A model generated the notes under the pieces. It saw nothing but the letters and a program-made list of their open reading frames with translations. It made no database searches and was not told the DNA's origin. Both the position numbers and the translations under genes were made by a program. From assembly GCA_024509875.1 (NCBI GenBank), contig JAMPIV010008530.1, positions 310,001-374,000 on the forward strand: a stretch of DNA of 64,000 nucleotides, in the 5' to 3' direction. Origin of the DNA: Oreohelix idahoensis. Taxonomy: Eukaryota > Mollusca > Gastropoda > Stylommatophora > Oreohelicidae. Positions 42,475 through 54,713 of the stretch are shown here, piece after piece; positions within the stretch are counted from its first letter, which is position 1, and each line of letters starts with the position of its first letter.

Positions 42475-43390
42475 GTAGTGTAATGGCCCCTTCAGTCATG
42501 ACTGAATGTGGGAATGCGCCCCTGAGGTGATAGCCCTCAGCTGCTTTTTTTCCCCTGGTGTTCCTTTCAGCGCGTTCTTTACTTTTTTGCTTCTTTTCAC
42601 GCAATCTGACGTGGCGCCGTAGTGAGCTTCACCACTAGGTATGATCGGCAGCTTTATTCTCCCAGGTTGCTGGATTTATGTCAAGTACCTTCATGTCTGT
42701 CCTGCACCCATCTTTTAGCTGCCCCTCAAGCATGACGAAATCGCAACTAATATCAGGCTGTTCGTGGGACTGACACCCCCATCATGTAATAAAATGACTA
42801 CAGAGTCTACCACTGCAAGAACACATGAATACTATGAACACATGATCCTACTGTTCTTGTGCCATCTGCCAGTCGTCCGTAGAAGATATCTTTAGAAATG
42901 CGACCATCTTCCATGCGGCAGGCATGAACAAGCCAGCATAGTCTGCCCTGTCTTAGCAGTGTATACATGCTTTGAAGGCTAACACATTGATATTTGTCAC
43001 TTTGTCCTTCTATGACAAACCAAGAATATGGCATAGACACCTTAAGATGGAAGGTATTGAGCCTTCTTTCTTGCTTAGCATAGGTTGTCCATGTCTCGTC
43101 GGCACATAGAAGCGTGCTGGTGACTCATGGATTATATACCGCAGCTTTGGTCTTCAATGTGAGTTTGGAGCTTCCCCAAACACGCGTTGTGAGGCGGGCA
43201 AAGATGGCTGCAGCTCTGCCAGTGCGGCTGCCAATTTCTGTGCCCAGGGATAGAATAGTGGCCCAGAATAACGATTTCCTCTCTGTGATGAAACATGTTG
43301 ACAACTCAGTATTGTACTCTAAGTTAAGAAGAATCTTCTGGGCTCCAGTCTTGACTCATGCTTTTACTTGGTAGGCTGCTTGCAAGAGAT
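42475..43390 (-). pseudogene. LINE ORF2 C-terminal region, split by a dispersed repeat
   Basis: Minus-strand pieces SMYTLLRQGRLCWLVHACRM, EDGRISKDIFYGRLADGTRT and then DMKVLDINPATWE belong to the same LINE family as 9501 and 48060 (ancestral pattern RLRWLGHV.RM.DGRIPKD...GRPQLRFKDVCKRD). Upstream pieces (about 43100-43380) match the W.TY...LN.FH.R.LR region but are riddled with stops. The frame is interrupted at 42718-42843 by a dispersed repeat. The 3' tail GAGGTGATAGCCCTCAGCTG is shared with the copies at 9500 and 61160. Confidence 0.8.
42718..42843 (+). repeat. Dispersed CATCATGTAA repeat, copy 4 (inserted in LINE)
   Basis: CCCCTCAAGCATGACGAAAT, CGCAACTAATATCAGGCTGT, CACCCCCATCATGTAATAA. 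Shares over 100 bp with 43952-44105. Confidence 0.7.
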
Positions 43391-43459
43391 ATCGCAATGG
43401 GCAAATAAAATGCCAAATCATCTGGGATGTGGCTTTGTGTATGGCGTGATTGTTTCTTA

Positions 43460-43560
43460 GGAGAGCCCAGAACCAGAGCACTAAGGATGTTCAACTTGGT
43501 ATTGGCTGTAAAAGAGCAACACGCTCAGTAGCCTTATTTAAGCAACAACACTTAGTGATA
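43460..43560 (-). mobile_element. Fragment of foldback-element arm
   Basis: GCCCAGAACCAGAG and TTGGTATTGGCTGTAAAAGA, GCTCAGTAGCCTTATTTAA resemble the right arm at 3114-3128 and 3358-3405. Diverged. Confidence 0.5.
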
Positions 43561-43629
43561 CGCCGCAGGCATCTAGCACAAAGACTAGCCGCAGTAGTTG
43601 CTCCATGCCTCATAAAAGGTAACGGTAGT

Positions 43630-43785
43630 CCCATATCAGATACTGCCGTAGTGGAGTGATGTGTTACAGGCTTCACTATACTAGGTCCATCTTCAGGAGG
43701 CTAGGTGAGCAGTTCCTTTCCTCGCTGTCTTTGCCTTCCCTAACTAAAAAACAGAGTCAGGTACACATTTACAGCTAAGTCCGTG
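43630..43785 (-). mobile_element. SINE S1 fragment
   Basis: AGATACTGCCGTAGTGGAGT, ACTATACTAGGTCCATCTTC, GTACACATTTACAGCTAAG; head missing. Confidence 0.6.
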
Positions 43786-43837
43786 TCACATAAAGAGCGA
43801 AAAAGGAAATGATGATGATGATATTCTACGTAACCCC

Positions 43838-43838
<1 letters not shown>

Positions 43839-43903
<65 letters not shown>
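43839..43903. repeat. 65-nt C homopolymer
   Basis: Uninterrupted C65, the longest of several C/G runs in the window. The poly-Gly frame on the minus strand is an artefact. Confidence 0.95.
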
Positions 43904-43951
43904 TTGCAGCTCCCGAAGTTGTCTGAGTAAAGAAAGAAAGACTAAAACCGC

Positions 43952-44105
43952 CGCCCCTCAAGCATGACGAAATCGCAACTAATATTAGGATGTTCGTGGG
44001 ACTGACACCCTCATCATGTAATAACAATGGCTACAGCGTCTACCACGGCAAGAACACATGAGTACTATTTTACAGTGGTAGCTCTATGCTCCATATGGAA
44101 CAAAA
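43952..44105 (+). repeat. Dispersed CATCATGTAA repeat, copy 5
   Basis: Best-preserved partner of 42718-42843: CCCCTCAAGCATGACGAAAT to GTAGCTCTATGCTCCATATG. Confidence 0.7.
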
Positions 44106-44954
44106 GTTGACATTATCATGATGAATGATATTTTTCGCAAAAGAGTATCCTTTGGATTACTGTATCAGTGGCAGAATCATCACCATCAAAATGATTACCA
44201 GTACGTGTTTTGACATCACGGCATAGAAAGAAGTCAACAACAGAATGGAAAATTAGTACTGGAGACGGGAAGTTAAGGAGAGACATGATTGCGTACGCCA
44301 TGTCACGAAATGAATGTGCGCTTCGTTTTATCGTGTTCTACCTGGTTTTTTTTTTTCTATCTTGTGCCTTCTATTCATTTCTTCCTTACCTGTATTTTCT
44401 CTCATATTGGAACGCATGACTATTTCACCATGTTATTTTCGCATGATCTATCTGTTAAAGAAGATTATAATGTATTTTACATGTTGACCACACTTATTTT
44501 GTTAGCAGTTTAATCTACGCGGTAACAATTCTATCTGGAGCCAACATGATGTATTTTGCACCATTTTAAATTATAAATGAACGCGATATAAGGTTTACGT
44601 CACTAGTTGATGATGACGTTATAGGTTCTGCACTAATATATGCAGACCGTTAGTTCGAGGCCTTTCGTTGTAAGAATCCGTCAGAGTAAGACGTTGATGC
44701 TATCGTCCAAGTTAATTGAAGTTTAATAGTTCTCCTACGTGGCTTAAGGAATTGCGAAGGTCGCCACTGATATTCAAGAAGATGCCGAACTTAAGTATTC
44801 AAGTTCGATGATTTTTATGCAGAGGAATCTTTATGGGAGCAAACAATAATAATTATCTCCATATTCTGGTTTTCGATACTTGGGTGTTAACCGTTATCGG
44901 CACCTCTAGTAAATAGGCCAAATATGAGACGATGTATCAAGGACTGTAGGAGAT
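44106..44954. other. Intergenic, no feature recognised
   Basis: Unique-looking AT-rich sequence; no domain or terminal repeat. Confidence 0.4.
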
Positions 44955-45357
44955 TCAATATATGTATGTAATTCCACTTTGCCATGAACATTTTGTTATG
45001 CTACGTGTAATAAACATGTTGTTATCTGTGGACCCATTCAACAAGTCGTTTGGAGGTTGCTTTATGATTTGATAGTTCATGCACAAACCCATGTCATTCC
45101 ACAAGATCTCATCAGCACGACGCTCAACATAGAGGTCAGTTATGAACCAAAAATCTTGATCAATTACACACTTTATAATATCAAAACCCATTCGTAACAC
45201 TATCCTGGGTAGAGATAACGTTAACAATCCAGCTGGTAGCAGACAGATAAATCTGCCTTGCCTGTGTAAAGCAAACACAGCAAACACAGACTTTAGCGTA
45301 TCTCGCTCATATCGAGCTTGGCACCCATACTTCTCGTATGGCAGTCCGGAGATAAAC
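44955..45357 (-). CDS. Possible host exon, unrecognised protein (partial)
   Basis: A 134-codon minus-strand open frame with ordinary globular-protein composition, not repeat-derived (FISGLPYEKYGCQARYERDT, FALHRQGRFICLLPAGLLTL, DQDFWFITDLYVERRADEIL). It has no ATG at its start but is preceded by TACTTTTGCAG (45358-45368 on the minus strand), a good 3' splice acceptor, so it could be a terminal exon ending at TGA 44955-44957. I do not recognise the family. It may be chance or a decayed gene; no neighbouring exon was found. Confidence 0.3.
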
Positions 45358-45362
45358 TGCAA

Positions 45363-48058
45363 AAGTACCTTGAGTGTGGCAGGATATTAAGTAACCTTAC
45401 CGCGGGTGAACTCCTGGTTTGTTAGCATTTATGATAACAAATTAAAATGAAGATTTATTATGAATTACAGACATGAGTCATCTAAACAGCGGTAGCATAA
45501 TACCTTATATGGAAGGATATTGAAATTACCTGTGTTATGCAGAATGTCACGAGAAGTGTGTGTGTGGTTTTTTTTTTGGGGGGGGGGGGCGGAGAGAAAG
45601 GAGAAGATATATACTGAAGTAAAACATTTGATCCTGCTTGGTCTAGACAAAATATATTAAACTAGATGATGTTTGATTGGCGACTTTCCGTAGAAAGCTG
45701 GGATAGCGTGGGTGAAGAGTCCCTTATATATTTATCACAAGTTTAGGCTCCGGCACTGTGTTTCATTGAGTCAAGACGACACTTTCCGCCAAGCCAGGAC
45801 CGAAGAAAAGTAGGATTTCGATAAAGAGGATCGGGATATTTAGGATCTTCTAAAATTAACCAGCAAGAAAACTCGACATTATAATATTGGATACCACACA
45901 GTCATCGAAACCATAAACAGGATAATAATGGAATTATAATTAAAGTGATACTCGACTACCTGTAAGATAGCTCAAAACCTGTGGCCCGACATTATTCGGA
46001 AGTCTTCCTGTGCCAGATGTCTGTAAATTAACCCGATTATTCGGGACAAACTGTAATATATACAATTTTATCATTTTATAAATTTGCATTTGACAAATTT
46101 AACTTGCTGGTGGTTGTAAAGGTTCATAAGAGGCTGGCAACCTCAGCATATGAAAATGATTGAGTCATGAACCACCACAGCAAGCGCTGGTGACTGCTTC
46201 ATGCCGATTCTCTCACACGGAACCAAAAGCAGAGGTAGCCCCAAGCTCAAAGTGGAGCAGGGAGTGGATGATGATGACGTCATGGTTTACATATTTATTA
46301 TATTAACATTTTAATAAGTTTATATGTATATTTAAACATGTGTAAACCAGACAAAAGTCGTTTCCGCTGTTTAGTCACATTTTTTTCATCAAATTAATTG
46401 ACAGTAACGATGATTTTTCATCCAATCCACTAGGTTTATGATATTTGCTCAGGGAGGGTAAAATTAATGAGAAAGAAAAAGGAAAAGAGTCAGTGGAAGT
46501 GACAGCGGAAAGGCGCCTGACTAGTGTCAGGAAACCGGCACTTAGCAGAGACAATTGTTTCTTCTCAAGTTTGTGGTACAAGTTGGTGATACCAGTTTGT
46601 GGTACAAGTTGGATATACTAGTGTGTGATACCAGCTTGATACGAGTCTGTGGATAAAGAGCTTGTGGTCTATGCTAGATGCCTGCCTTTGACGGGTTGTG
46701 AAGATCCGTGCCTTGACATTAGGAGCAGTTACTCCTGCAACAACGCCTGGAGCGTGCCCTAACCACAGAAGTCGATGATTACGGAGCAGTCAGCAAACCA
46801 TTTCAAAATCTGGCCAGTTAAGTAATTTTCATCTGGCCAAAGCAAAATAACTCACCACCCATACAAACGACCACCTTAACCATTTTCAGTGAAGAAAAAC
46901 TCAATAACTCAATTCACTATAATCACTTATTTTTTTACTCATGTTAAATAATAATTAGTTATTAAATTTGTTATAAGTATCACAAATTCAAAGTTACAGA
47001 CAAAAGTGCACACATATGAATCAGAATCTTAACTATAAATGCAACACAGCTACTAAACTAATATTTTACTGAATAATTCAGTTGGGGGCTCAGAATCGAG
47101 CTAATATATCTTTATCTTCATAGAATGGAATTCCAGATGCAAAGTTCACGACTGCTTTGATAAATTCAGCGTTGGGTTTGATTTCTGCAATATCCTATGA
47201 AGACTCCCTAAAATAGAAACACTATCCTTCTATTTACAACTCTGCCAAGAGTAACCTTGAGCGAAGGTAGATACCTTTGAAGACCCTCAGTTTATACTCT
47301 AATTTTTGGCAATCGTTGAACCATCACTGCAGAGCAGGGAATGCAATCTCATGACACGCCACGAGACCTGGTTGAAGAAGAACAAGAAGAACAAGAAGCA
47401 GAAGAAGAAGATGTCATGTGCAGCAGTGCATGAAGAAAAAACAATACTGTGTCTGTAATAATAAGTTTTATCGGTTTCTGTATAACTTTTTTTAAAACTG
47501 TGTAGACATGATGGTTAACATGACTCAAGAAAGACCACAGGAAAAGTGATTGATGGTTTTATAGCACGTAGTTACATATGTGTGCGTGTATGTGTATGTG
47601 TAGTCTGGCAACATGTTTTGGAGAACGGGGAGATGATGTACAGGGGAGATAGTTTATATGAGTGATGTTGTCCTTCGTTCTCCTATAACCAGATTTGGCC
47701 TTAGTAACAGCAGTGCCCGATTTAAATCATCCTGGTGGAGCTCCCTGGACTTTAAATTATAGTTTTGGTCACTTAGAACCCGAAGATTTGGTCATTTAGG
47801 TTAAATCGGCCTACGGCCAGCCCTGCCTGTAACCACATAGGTTTTTGTGAAATTCGCGGTCTGTCTCAGGCTTCTGTCATCGTCATATATCCCCCCCCCC
47901 CCCCCGACAGGAGTTAGTGAAGAATATGGGGTGTCAGTCTGCTCCTCTCGTAAATCCAACAAATCTTGGAGGACAAGTTATTTCTCTGTCGTCCTCACAT
48001 GGACATAAATCTGTCTGAACAGCTTTTATTGAACATATAATAAATAAAATTTGCTAAA
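45363..48058. other. Long stretch without recognised gene
   Basis: Contains a G run at about 45579-45589, a possible copy of the CAACCTCA repeat at 46130-46200, a degenerate ~30-bp repeat at 46560-46650 (TTTGTGGTACAAGTTGG), a (GAAGAA)n patch at 47370-47415 that may be a LINE tail, and a C run near 47891. No coding evidence. Confidence 0.5.
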
Positions 48059-48059
48059 G

Positions 48060-48213
48060 AACAGTTGAGCGACCGCAGCTGAGGTTTAAAGATGTGTGCA
48101 AGAGAGACACGTGGGCACTGGACATAAATCCAGCAACCTGGGAGGATGAAGCTGCCGATCGCACCAAGTGGCGATGCTATCTACGATGCCACCGCAGACT
48201 GGGCGAAAAGAAA
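48060..48213 (+). pseudogene. LINE C-terminal fragment, left half (split by element 2)
   Basis: Frame VCKRDTWALDINPATWEDEA then ADRTKWR, the family seen at 9501 and 42475. It resumes at 61093 beyond element 2 with the same target duplication CTCAC. Confidence 0.8.
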
Positions 48214-48218
48214 CTCAC

Positions 48219-50771
48219 TGTGACGTATAATGTAAATATATCCATAGAAATCCGACCACCTTTGCTTCCTCAGTTAGTGTTTATGTTCTGCGAAGGCAAA
48301 ACCAAGCAATTCGCTGTCTGTTGACTCACTTTTGAAGCCACGCCTATTTTTCCTGTCTTACATGCGCTAATGAGTGTTTACAAACTTTCGCACCCGGCAG
48401 TCAACAAGGGGAGAGAACCTGGTTTGTTTACCTGAGTTCTCACGCCAGCGGATCTGTCAATCATCGGATAGTGACAGAACGCACGTGGGGAAAATATCAG
48501 ACATCGGTAGCAAATATAAGGGCGATAATAATACTTCCCGACCACCTTTGATGTCCGCGCATTTTCAGAGGACGTAAAGCTTTGATCTGGGGAAACGGAC
48601 GGAAATCTAAAATGTGCCCGTTTGCACGGCTCATGTCTTTTGATGTCGTTCGGCATCGCTAGTAGAACGAACAGTAAAATCCTTTATCTCTGAAACGAAG
48701 CTCATTGATTTCCCCTGCTATGCCGAAGGTGTGAATTGTCACATCCTTTAGAGATAATTACCCAAAATCTGTATATATACTGCGTTCTCTCCAAGTCAGT
48801 TATCAAGTCTCTCAGGAAATTTTGGATAATCTAAACGCGTACGCTAGAACCTATGTGAAATAGTGCGTTAATAGCCTTCGTGGGGATTATTCTGTTTTCT
48901 GGTAATAAAATATGTTGTGCTTAAGTGTTAAATGTGTTAAAGTTTTACCATTTTATTCACTGTGATTCCCTAGCATTAAGACTAGTGAAATAGCAAACGC
49001 GTAGATATTTTCTTACCAGTTGTTCAGTAATGTAAAATCCATCAACCATTTGTTTACACCAGAAGATACGGTTTAGGTGACTAAAGTATAATGCTATGAG
49101 TAACGGATAAAGTGACAGAGTAGAATGCGCATTATATTTCATTTTGTGTAATTTTTTTAATGACTAGTGTTAATATCATGTGTCAAAACGATAGACGCCG
49201 ACAATCAACTAGCTAGTACTGACAGGCGATATTTGTTAAAGGCGCGTAGTTATAATTAAATTATAACTGACATTGGGCGCCGATTGTTTTACCGGATCGG
49301 GGGGAGGGGCGGGGGAGGGAAAGGCGGCATGCCTTAAAACAAACCCGTACTCGCTAAGCGAAGCGCGATAAGATAGGCTAAGACACTGTGTGCCTTTTAA
49401 TTCAATTAGGTGACGGAGAGGATAAGAGATCATACTCTCACGCTTGATAGCATAGGATATTGTCATTTTGGTTAAATGTTTTGTTTTCTTCCTAATACAG
49501 TGCTTGATCAAAACCAGCGGCTAGCGGTTTTTTCTATTGTGGTCCTTTTCTCAGTTACCGAATAAGCAATAGTTTTCATTTCCTTGGCGTTCGTCCCCAG
49601 TACAGGTGTGAACAGGAATTGCCAAGGCGACAAACTAACATTTTAACTGTAAATTTGAATTAACTGGACTTACCAAATACCCAGATAGTTTTTTCATGCA
49701 ATTTTATCAGCCCGCTGTGGCAATATACATAACATTTTCCCCCGACTTCTGACAGTCGTTTTCCCATGTGGATTTTATCCAGGAGAATACGCTTTTTCAT
49801 AATCGGCACTCACCCCAGAGAAAGCCGATAGGATTTATCATCATCATCTTAATTAACTGTTTTTAGCAACCAGAGTTTTTCGGTAGCTATTGGAAGTACT
49901 GACAACTGTCTACTGTGAACACAAGATCGCGGGTTTTTTTAAATTGCTATATGAACTATCTGATGTGACATTTCATATCCAAGAATCAACCACCAAATTA
50001 GGTGTCCCCCTTATACAAATTAATTATTAGTGGAGGGACTGTGTCTCAATTCAGAGGATAGAACTACTGGATCATGATACATGTGCATGGAATGTTACGT
50101 TCAAGAGATTGTTACACCAAGTTTAGGTAAGGCGTGATTGATGTGGCAACGAATGACAGAGTGAGAGTGAATATTTTCCAGTTACGGAAACTGTACCATC
50201 CTTTATTTTTCTTTGCAAATACTTGTGTATTTTACTGGATAGCTTAAGTAGGAACTTTGTTCTTTTCTTTACAGACTATTCTATAACCTAGTAATAATCT
50301 TTGACCTTTGGGTTATTAACTTCTTTTGGGATCTTTTCTCAACGGGGGAGGGCACTTATCGGGTTTTTTTCCTATGTCTGTAAACATGATTTTATTGATT
50401 TCTATACGTTTGATGTTGTAAAGTGTAAGTGATAATAAACTAAACAAAACTTAATTTAGTGTGTTGGTCAGACCCATATCCATTAACCATAGTTTTCACG
50501 TCTGTGTGTCTTACTGTCACATAATTGTGTGTGTGTGATTAGTAAACTTATAATTATACTTATAGGGAGGTTTGACAGATCGTCTTACACTAAAGATAGT
50601 CGTATAGATAGGCTGGACTAGAGAAACCACTCAGTCCAGAGACAGATCTTCACCTTAATCTATTCACTCGTGGAATCTATTCTAACACCTTTCTTTCTCA
50701 TATACCCCCACATTCTACTCTACTCAGACGGGACCAAATATCTCTCAAACCTATCTAAAAAATGTACTACA
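48219..50771 (+). repeat. Element 2 5' LTR
   Basis: 2553 bp. TATA-like TATATATA at 48772-48779 and AATAAA at 48904-48909 place the U3/R/U5 boundaries, leaving a U5 of about 1.8 kb. Confidence 0.92.
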
Positions 50772-50774
50772 GAA

Positions 50775-50793
50775 TGGTCGCTCGTCCGCGGGA
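50775..50793 (+). other. Element 2 primer-binding site
   Basis: TGGTCGCTCGTCCGCGGGA four bases after the LTR, similar in layout to the element-1 site. Confidence 0.5.
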
Positions 50794-51553
50794 TTTTATC
50801 TAGATCTGGAACCAGCCCCACAGGAAGGGTGTTCGCTCCTGGGATGTTATCTAATTACGACAGATTGGGTTCTCAGTTCCTAATTTTGATCTTAATCGTA
50901 GTCTGGATAGAGTGTGCTGTGTGTGTTTGTTTTGTGAGTTAAGGAATATTAATAATAAGTATCCATAGACAACGTTCTTTTACTGGGTTCTGACCACACA
51001 AATTAGAAATTTGTTTCTTTCCACAGCATCTTAGAGTTACATACAGTTAGATTTCGATTGTAATCCTTGTTGGAGATTTGTTATATAATAATTTTGGGAA
51101 AAAATAAACAGAGAAGACCGCTGGTACGCGTGATTGTTTATCAATCACAAATTTTTGTGGAGCGGTGGAGTGTGAGCTTACCAAAGGAAGAGCATTCTGG
51201 CTATCGCCAAGTTAATAGCTTTCCTTAACTCCAATAACTGACTTCAGAGGTGAGAAAGTATAGTGGGTTTATATGGGAAAATTTTTGTACCCGTAATATT
51301 AAAAAAAAAAATTCCACAGTAGTAATAGTAGTTTTTCAGTTGTTAGCCTGATCTACCATTTTTATGGTTTAAGTCGTCTGCGTTAGGAGCTTTAGCCAGT
51401 TAACAACAGCGATAGATTAGATAACTGATAACAGGGAGGAGGTAACACAGTTAAATAAACATAATTTTTTTTTTATTTCTCGTAATTGGTTAGGGAGCAG
51501 TGTATCCTCTTCTTCTTTCTTTCTCGGGTAAGTCGCAGTCAGTTATTTGCCAT
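50794..51553 (+). other. Element 2 gag leader
   Basis: About 0.76 kb untranslated leader between primer-binding site and gag ATG, with a poly-A tract near 51300. No ORF of note. Confidence 0.6.
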
Positions 51554-51764
51554 GGCTGAGCGTGCAAAACTTAGAGCAATGCTAAGAGAGAAAGCAAGGG
51601 AAACAGGATTACAAGGAGAAGAAGTGCTAGCTTTTGTCAACGAAGAACTCCACATATATGACGCGGAGAAGGAAGCAGAAGCTAGAGAGAAGGAAAAAGC
51701 AAGAGAAGAGCGTCAATTGGAGCAGAAGAAAATTGAGGCGGAAATGGAAACTCGCAGAGATATC
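51554..51764 (+). pseudogene. gag: Element 2 gag, N-terminal part
   Basis: The ATG at 51554 opens MAERAKLRAMLREKARETGL followed by a Glu/Lys/Arg-rich coiled coil, the counterpart of the start of element-1 Gag (MADLAKFRSAAVQTAKELGL). The frame is cut at 51764 by a minus-oriented LTR and resumes at about 54133 (REKERQYEERENVQRRQHEL). Confidence 0.85.
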
Positions 51765-54132
51765 TGTGGTGAAGTGGGATGTTATAAATATTTATAGGGG
51801 ACTTAGTGTACTGACTGAGATCAGCTGTGAAGGTATCTATATCTAACAAGAGTAGTGTATTATAGATAACCTTACTTGCTGCCACATATATATATATCTC
51901 AGTCAGAATTATTCTGGAATAGTGTGATGACTACGTTGTATGTCTAGGGTATGTGTATGATGAAGTGTAAGTCATAACAACAACAGACGGATAAACAATT
52001 TAATTTATTCCACCACACTTGACAACACTGTGACACTCACATACATAAAACACTCTACAAGGATATCTTAAAGGAGTCACTGATAACTTTTCAAATAACA
52101 ATATGTATTCATTGCTGTCATGAATGAATATGTGTCCTGATTCAAATACAAAGGGAACCAGGAATCACAATCAATTTTAATTACAAGTTATATGTACAGA
52201 ATTTCTCAATATGAATATTGTAGTGACATATATTATTAAAAGTATCCTATGTGTGTCAGTTGTGTAGTAGTAGTATGAGGTAATACTGGTTTTGTTTTGT
52301 TCAAGCTCTGTTGGTATTTGTCATCATGACTTCAATAGTTTGTCTTATTTGGAATTAGTATTGGAGATGTTCTCAGTTCCTGATATTAAAACAATTTACT
52401 TCCCCTCTTAAGTTTATGTTACATTGTTATTTTAAGATGGGGGTACATAATTTTGAGCTCAGCTGGCCACATCAGCTTATCTTGCGTGATGGCGGCAGGA
52501 AAGGACTCCTCTGCTCGATTTCTCCCCTGTGCTCTGGAGACACCTCACTGATAGCTAAATGGACCAAGGAGTATGCTGTCCGACTCTGGATTCAGCAAAG
52601 CTCTGACCAGGTGCTGCTCAATACCATCAAGACCACGGTCCCTGAAAACAAGAAGGATGTACCTTCTACTTCATAACTAATTTATACTCTCTTTTTATAC
52701 TGAGCACAATACATCACAAACATTGAGTTCAGAGCGTTAGGCCAACTGTCAGCTTCATCTGAAATACTTTATACCAGTATTAACCTCCTTAATGGTTACT
52801 ACGCCTCTGCACTTCCAGCATTATTTCTGTCTAATCAATAATCTAGGTGTCAGTGTACTGTTTGGCCATTCCATGCAGTTTTACTTTCCTCCGATACCTT
52901 CTGTTCAGGCTGGAGCATTATAGGCTTTACATCATGTTTGCTACTGAACTACACATATATACAGGCATAAATTAACAATTCACATTCAATTTTCATTAAA
53001 AGATACTGAATGTTTCAAGCTTACCACAATTCATGGAAACAAACACAGATACGTTGATTAGCAATGAATTCTGGCACAAATACTGGCACAAATTCCCATC
53101 TGCTTATGTTCCAGGCTTTTATTTAGCAAAAATATGAGCTGGCTTCAACGCACTGTTGCTTTATCAAGCTTATTTGAACTAGTGGTCTCGAACTAACGCT
53201 CCTAAGTGAGTATATCAGCGAGTCTGGCCAATGGAGCCACGTTTCGACAAGTGTTTGAAAAAATTTTAACTTCCTACGTCTCCCCTAACAACCAAGGATA
53301 GCATTTATAGCCCGACCAATCGTGTTTAGCCTTACATATCATTCCAGCCAATCAGTTCAAATGTAACTTGTGGCCCATTTCCCGTACAATGGTGGTGTAA
53401 AAAAATCTACCACTGAGCGATTCTGATTTTGGGTGTTGTCTGACAGCACTATCATTTTATTTTGGCTATAACTGGTTAATTCCTAGACTATTTGCATAAC
53501 GTTGTACATATTCTTTGTCAGCAAGCCCTAAGGAACCCAAATATACCAATTTAAAAGAGCTAAGTGGCTGCGTTCAAAATATGCAATTTCTAGGATAGTC
53601 GTGTAGTTGTTTTTTTATTTTATTTTATTTTTTATGTGAGAACCGCCACCTGTCCTGCTGTACTGTCAGACTAATGTCAGGATTTCGGACATAAAACAGT
53701 AGAATGTCAGGTTTCCCCAATAAGCGTTTTTCATGTTTTAAAACCTAACTCTGGGAAGGGTAGTGAATTTATCACTGTCCGTCCGAAAAAGTTAGTGCAT
53801 GTGGCCTTACACGCGTGATAGTAGTAATTGTGTATCGCGCGACGCGTGTTTTGTGTTGCACGTGTTCGGCTTTATGCCTCTCCCTTCTCTCTATCCTTTA
53901 GTCCATCTGTCTTTAGTTACGCCGTGTATAAAATGGAATGAATGAAATATTAAAATTAGGTCATTGTTCAGCTTGGTATCTCAATGTTTTTGCAAGAAAT
54001 ACAGCACACGTTTCATTGAAGAACGCGGGTAATAATACAGTAGGCTTTTACTTTTGGAAAGGCGTTACAAATTGCCGGCCGACGAGTTCTGTCATTGGTG
54101 ACTGTTTCTTTACCATTCTTCTTCCTTTATTT
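51765..54132 (-). mobile_element. Element-1-family LTR inserted in element 2 gag
   Basis: Reverse-complement LTR starting TGTGGTGAAGTGGGATGTTA, followed through ~2.36 kb parallel to the element-1 LTR. It ends at ACCATTCTTCTTCCTTTATT, about 60-70 bp short of the full LTR 5' end. No internal region remains. No clear target duplication is visible because of the lost end. Moderately diverged from element 1, hence an older insertion. A poly-T tract and several indels distinguish it. Confidence 0.9.
52416..52676 (+). other. Antisense ORF inside LTR (86 codons)
   Basis: In the antisense direction of the LTR, a frame encoding MGVHNFELSWPHQLILRDGG and, later, SLIAKWTKEYAVRLWIQQSS. The same peptide is encoded antisense in both element-1 LTRs, but split by one base. 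Unrecognised; possibly a captured host exon. Confidence 0.35.
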
Positions 54133-54623
54133 AGAACGAGAGAAGGAGAGACAATATGAGGAAAGAGAGAATGTACAACGACGTCAGCACGAATTGGCAC
54201 TTAAGACCTTAGAGGTCCAAAGTCATGGTGCAGCGTCTAGCTCCAGCAACAGAGAGCCTTCCTCACCTCAGTCCCTCATAACTGATTAGTCCATTACTCA
54301 ATCTCCTCAACTAGCAGCTATGTCTTTTGCCCTGGAAATCCTTCCCAAGCCCCAATGAGAAAATTGACTCTTATCTAGAAAAATTTGAGAGAATGGCAAC
54401 ACTGTTAGAAAGTTCGCGATGGTGTTTGAAGCTTTCCCAGGCTTTAAAAGGTAATGAATATGATGCGTATGTTAAACTGGGAAGCAGCAATCAAGACAAT
54501 TACGACATGTTGAAAAAAGCTTTACGTGAGCGCTTCGAAATGAACGCTCGTAAATTTTTGCAACTGTTCCGGGGCAGCAAAAAAGAGGGGACCGAGAGTT
54601 TTTTCCAGTTCTCTTCCGTCTGA
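54133..54623 (+). pseudogene. gag: Element 2 gag, capsid part
   Basis: After the LTR, coiled coil to ALKTLEVQSHGAASSSS, a stop, then a second frame with KIDSYLEKFERMATLLESSR, WCLKLSQALKGNEYDAYVKL and NYDMLKKALRERFEMNARKF, matching residues 185-265 of element-1 Gag. Frameshifts near 54290 and 54620 break it. Non-functional. Confidence 0.85.
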
Positions 54624-54713
54624 AGGGATATTTGACTGTTTAGAGCTTTCAGAGCTCCCATGCATTTACGAAGGGTTTGAAGAGTTTATTCTAACCGAAC
54701 AAATAAAAACACG

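Noticed and set aside
43740..44027. Poly-glycine-containing minus frame
   Set aside because: Translation of the C65 run.
44116..44513. Small hydrophobic frames near 44.1-44.5 kb
   Set aside because: T-rich sequence yields Phe/Leu-rich frames; no start or splice support.
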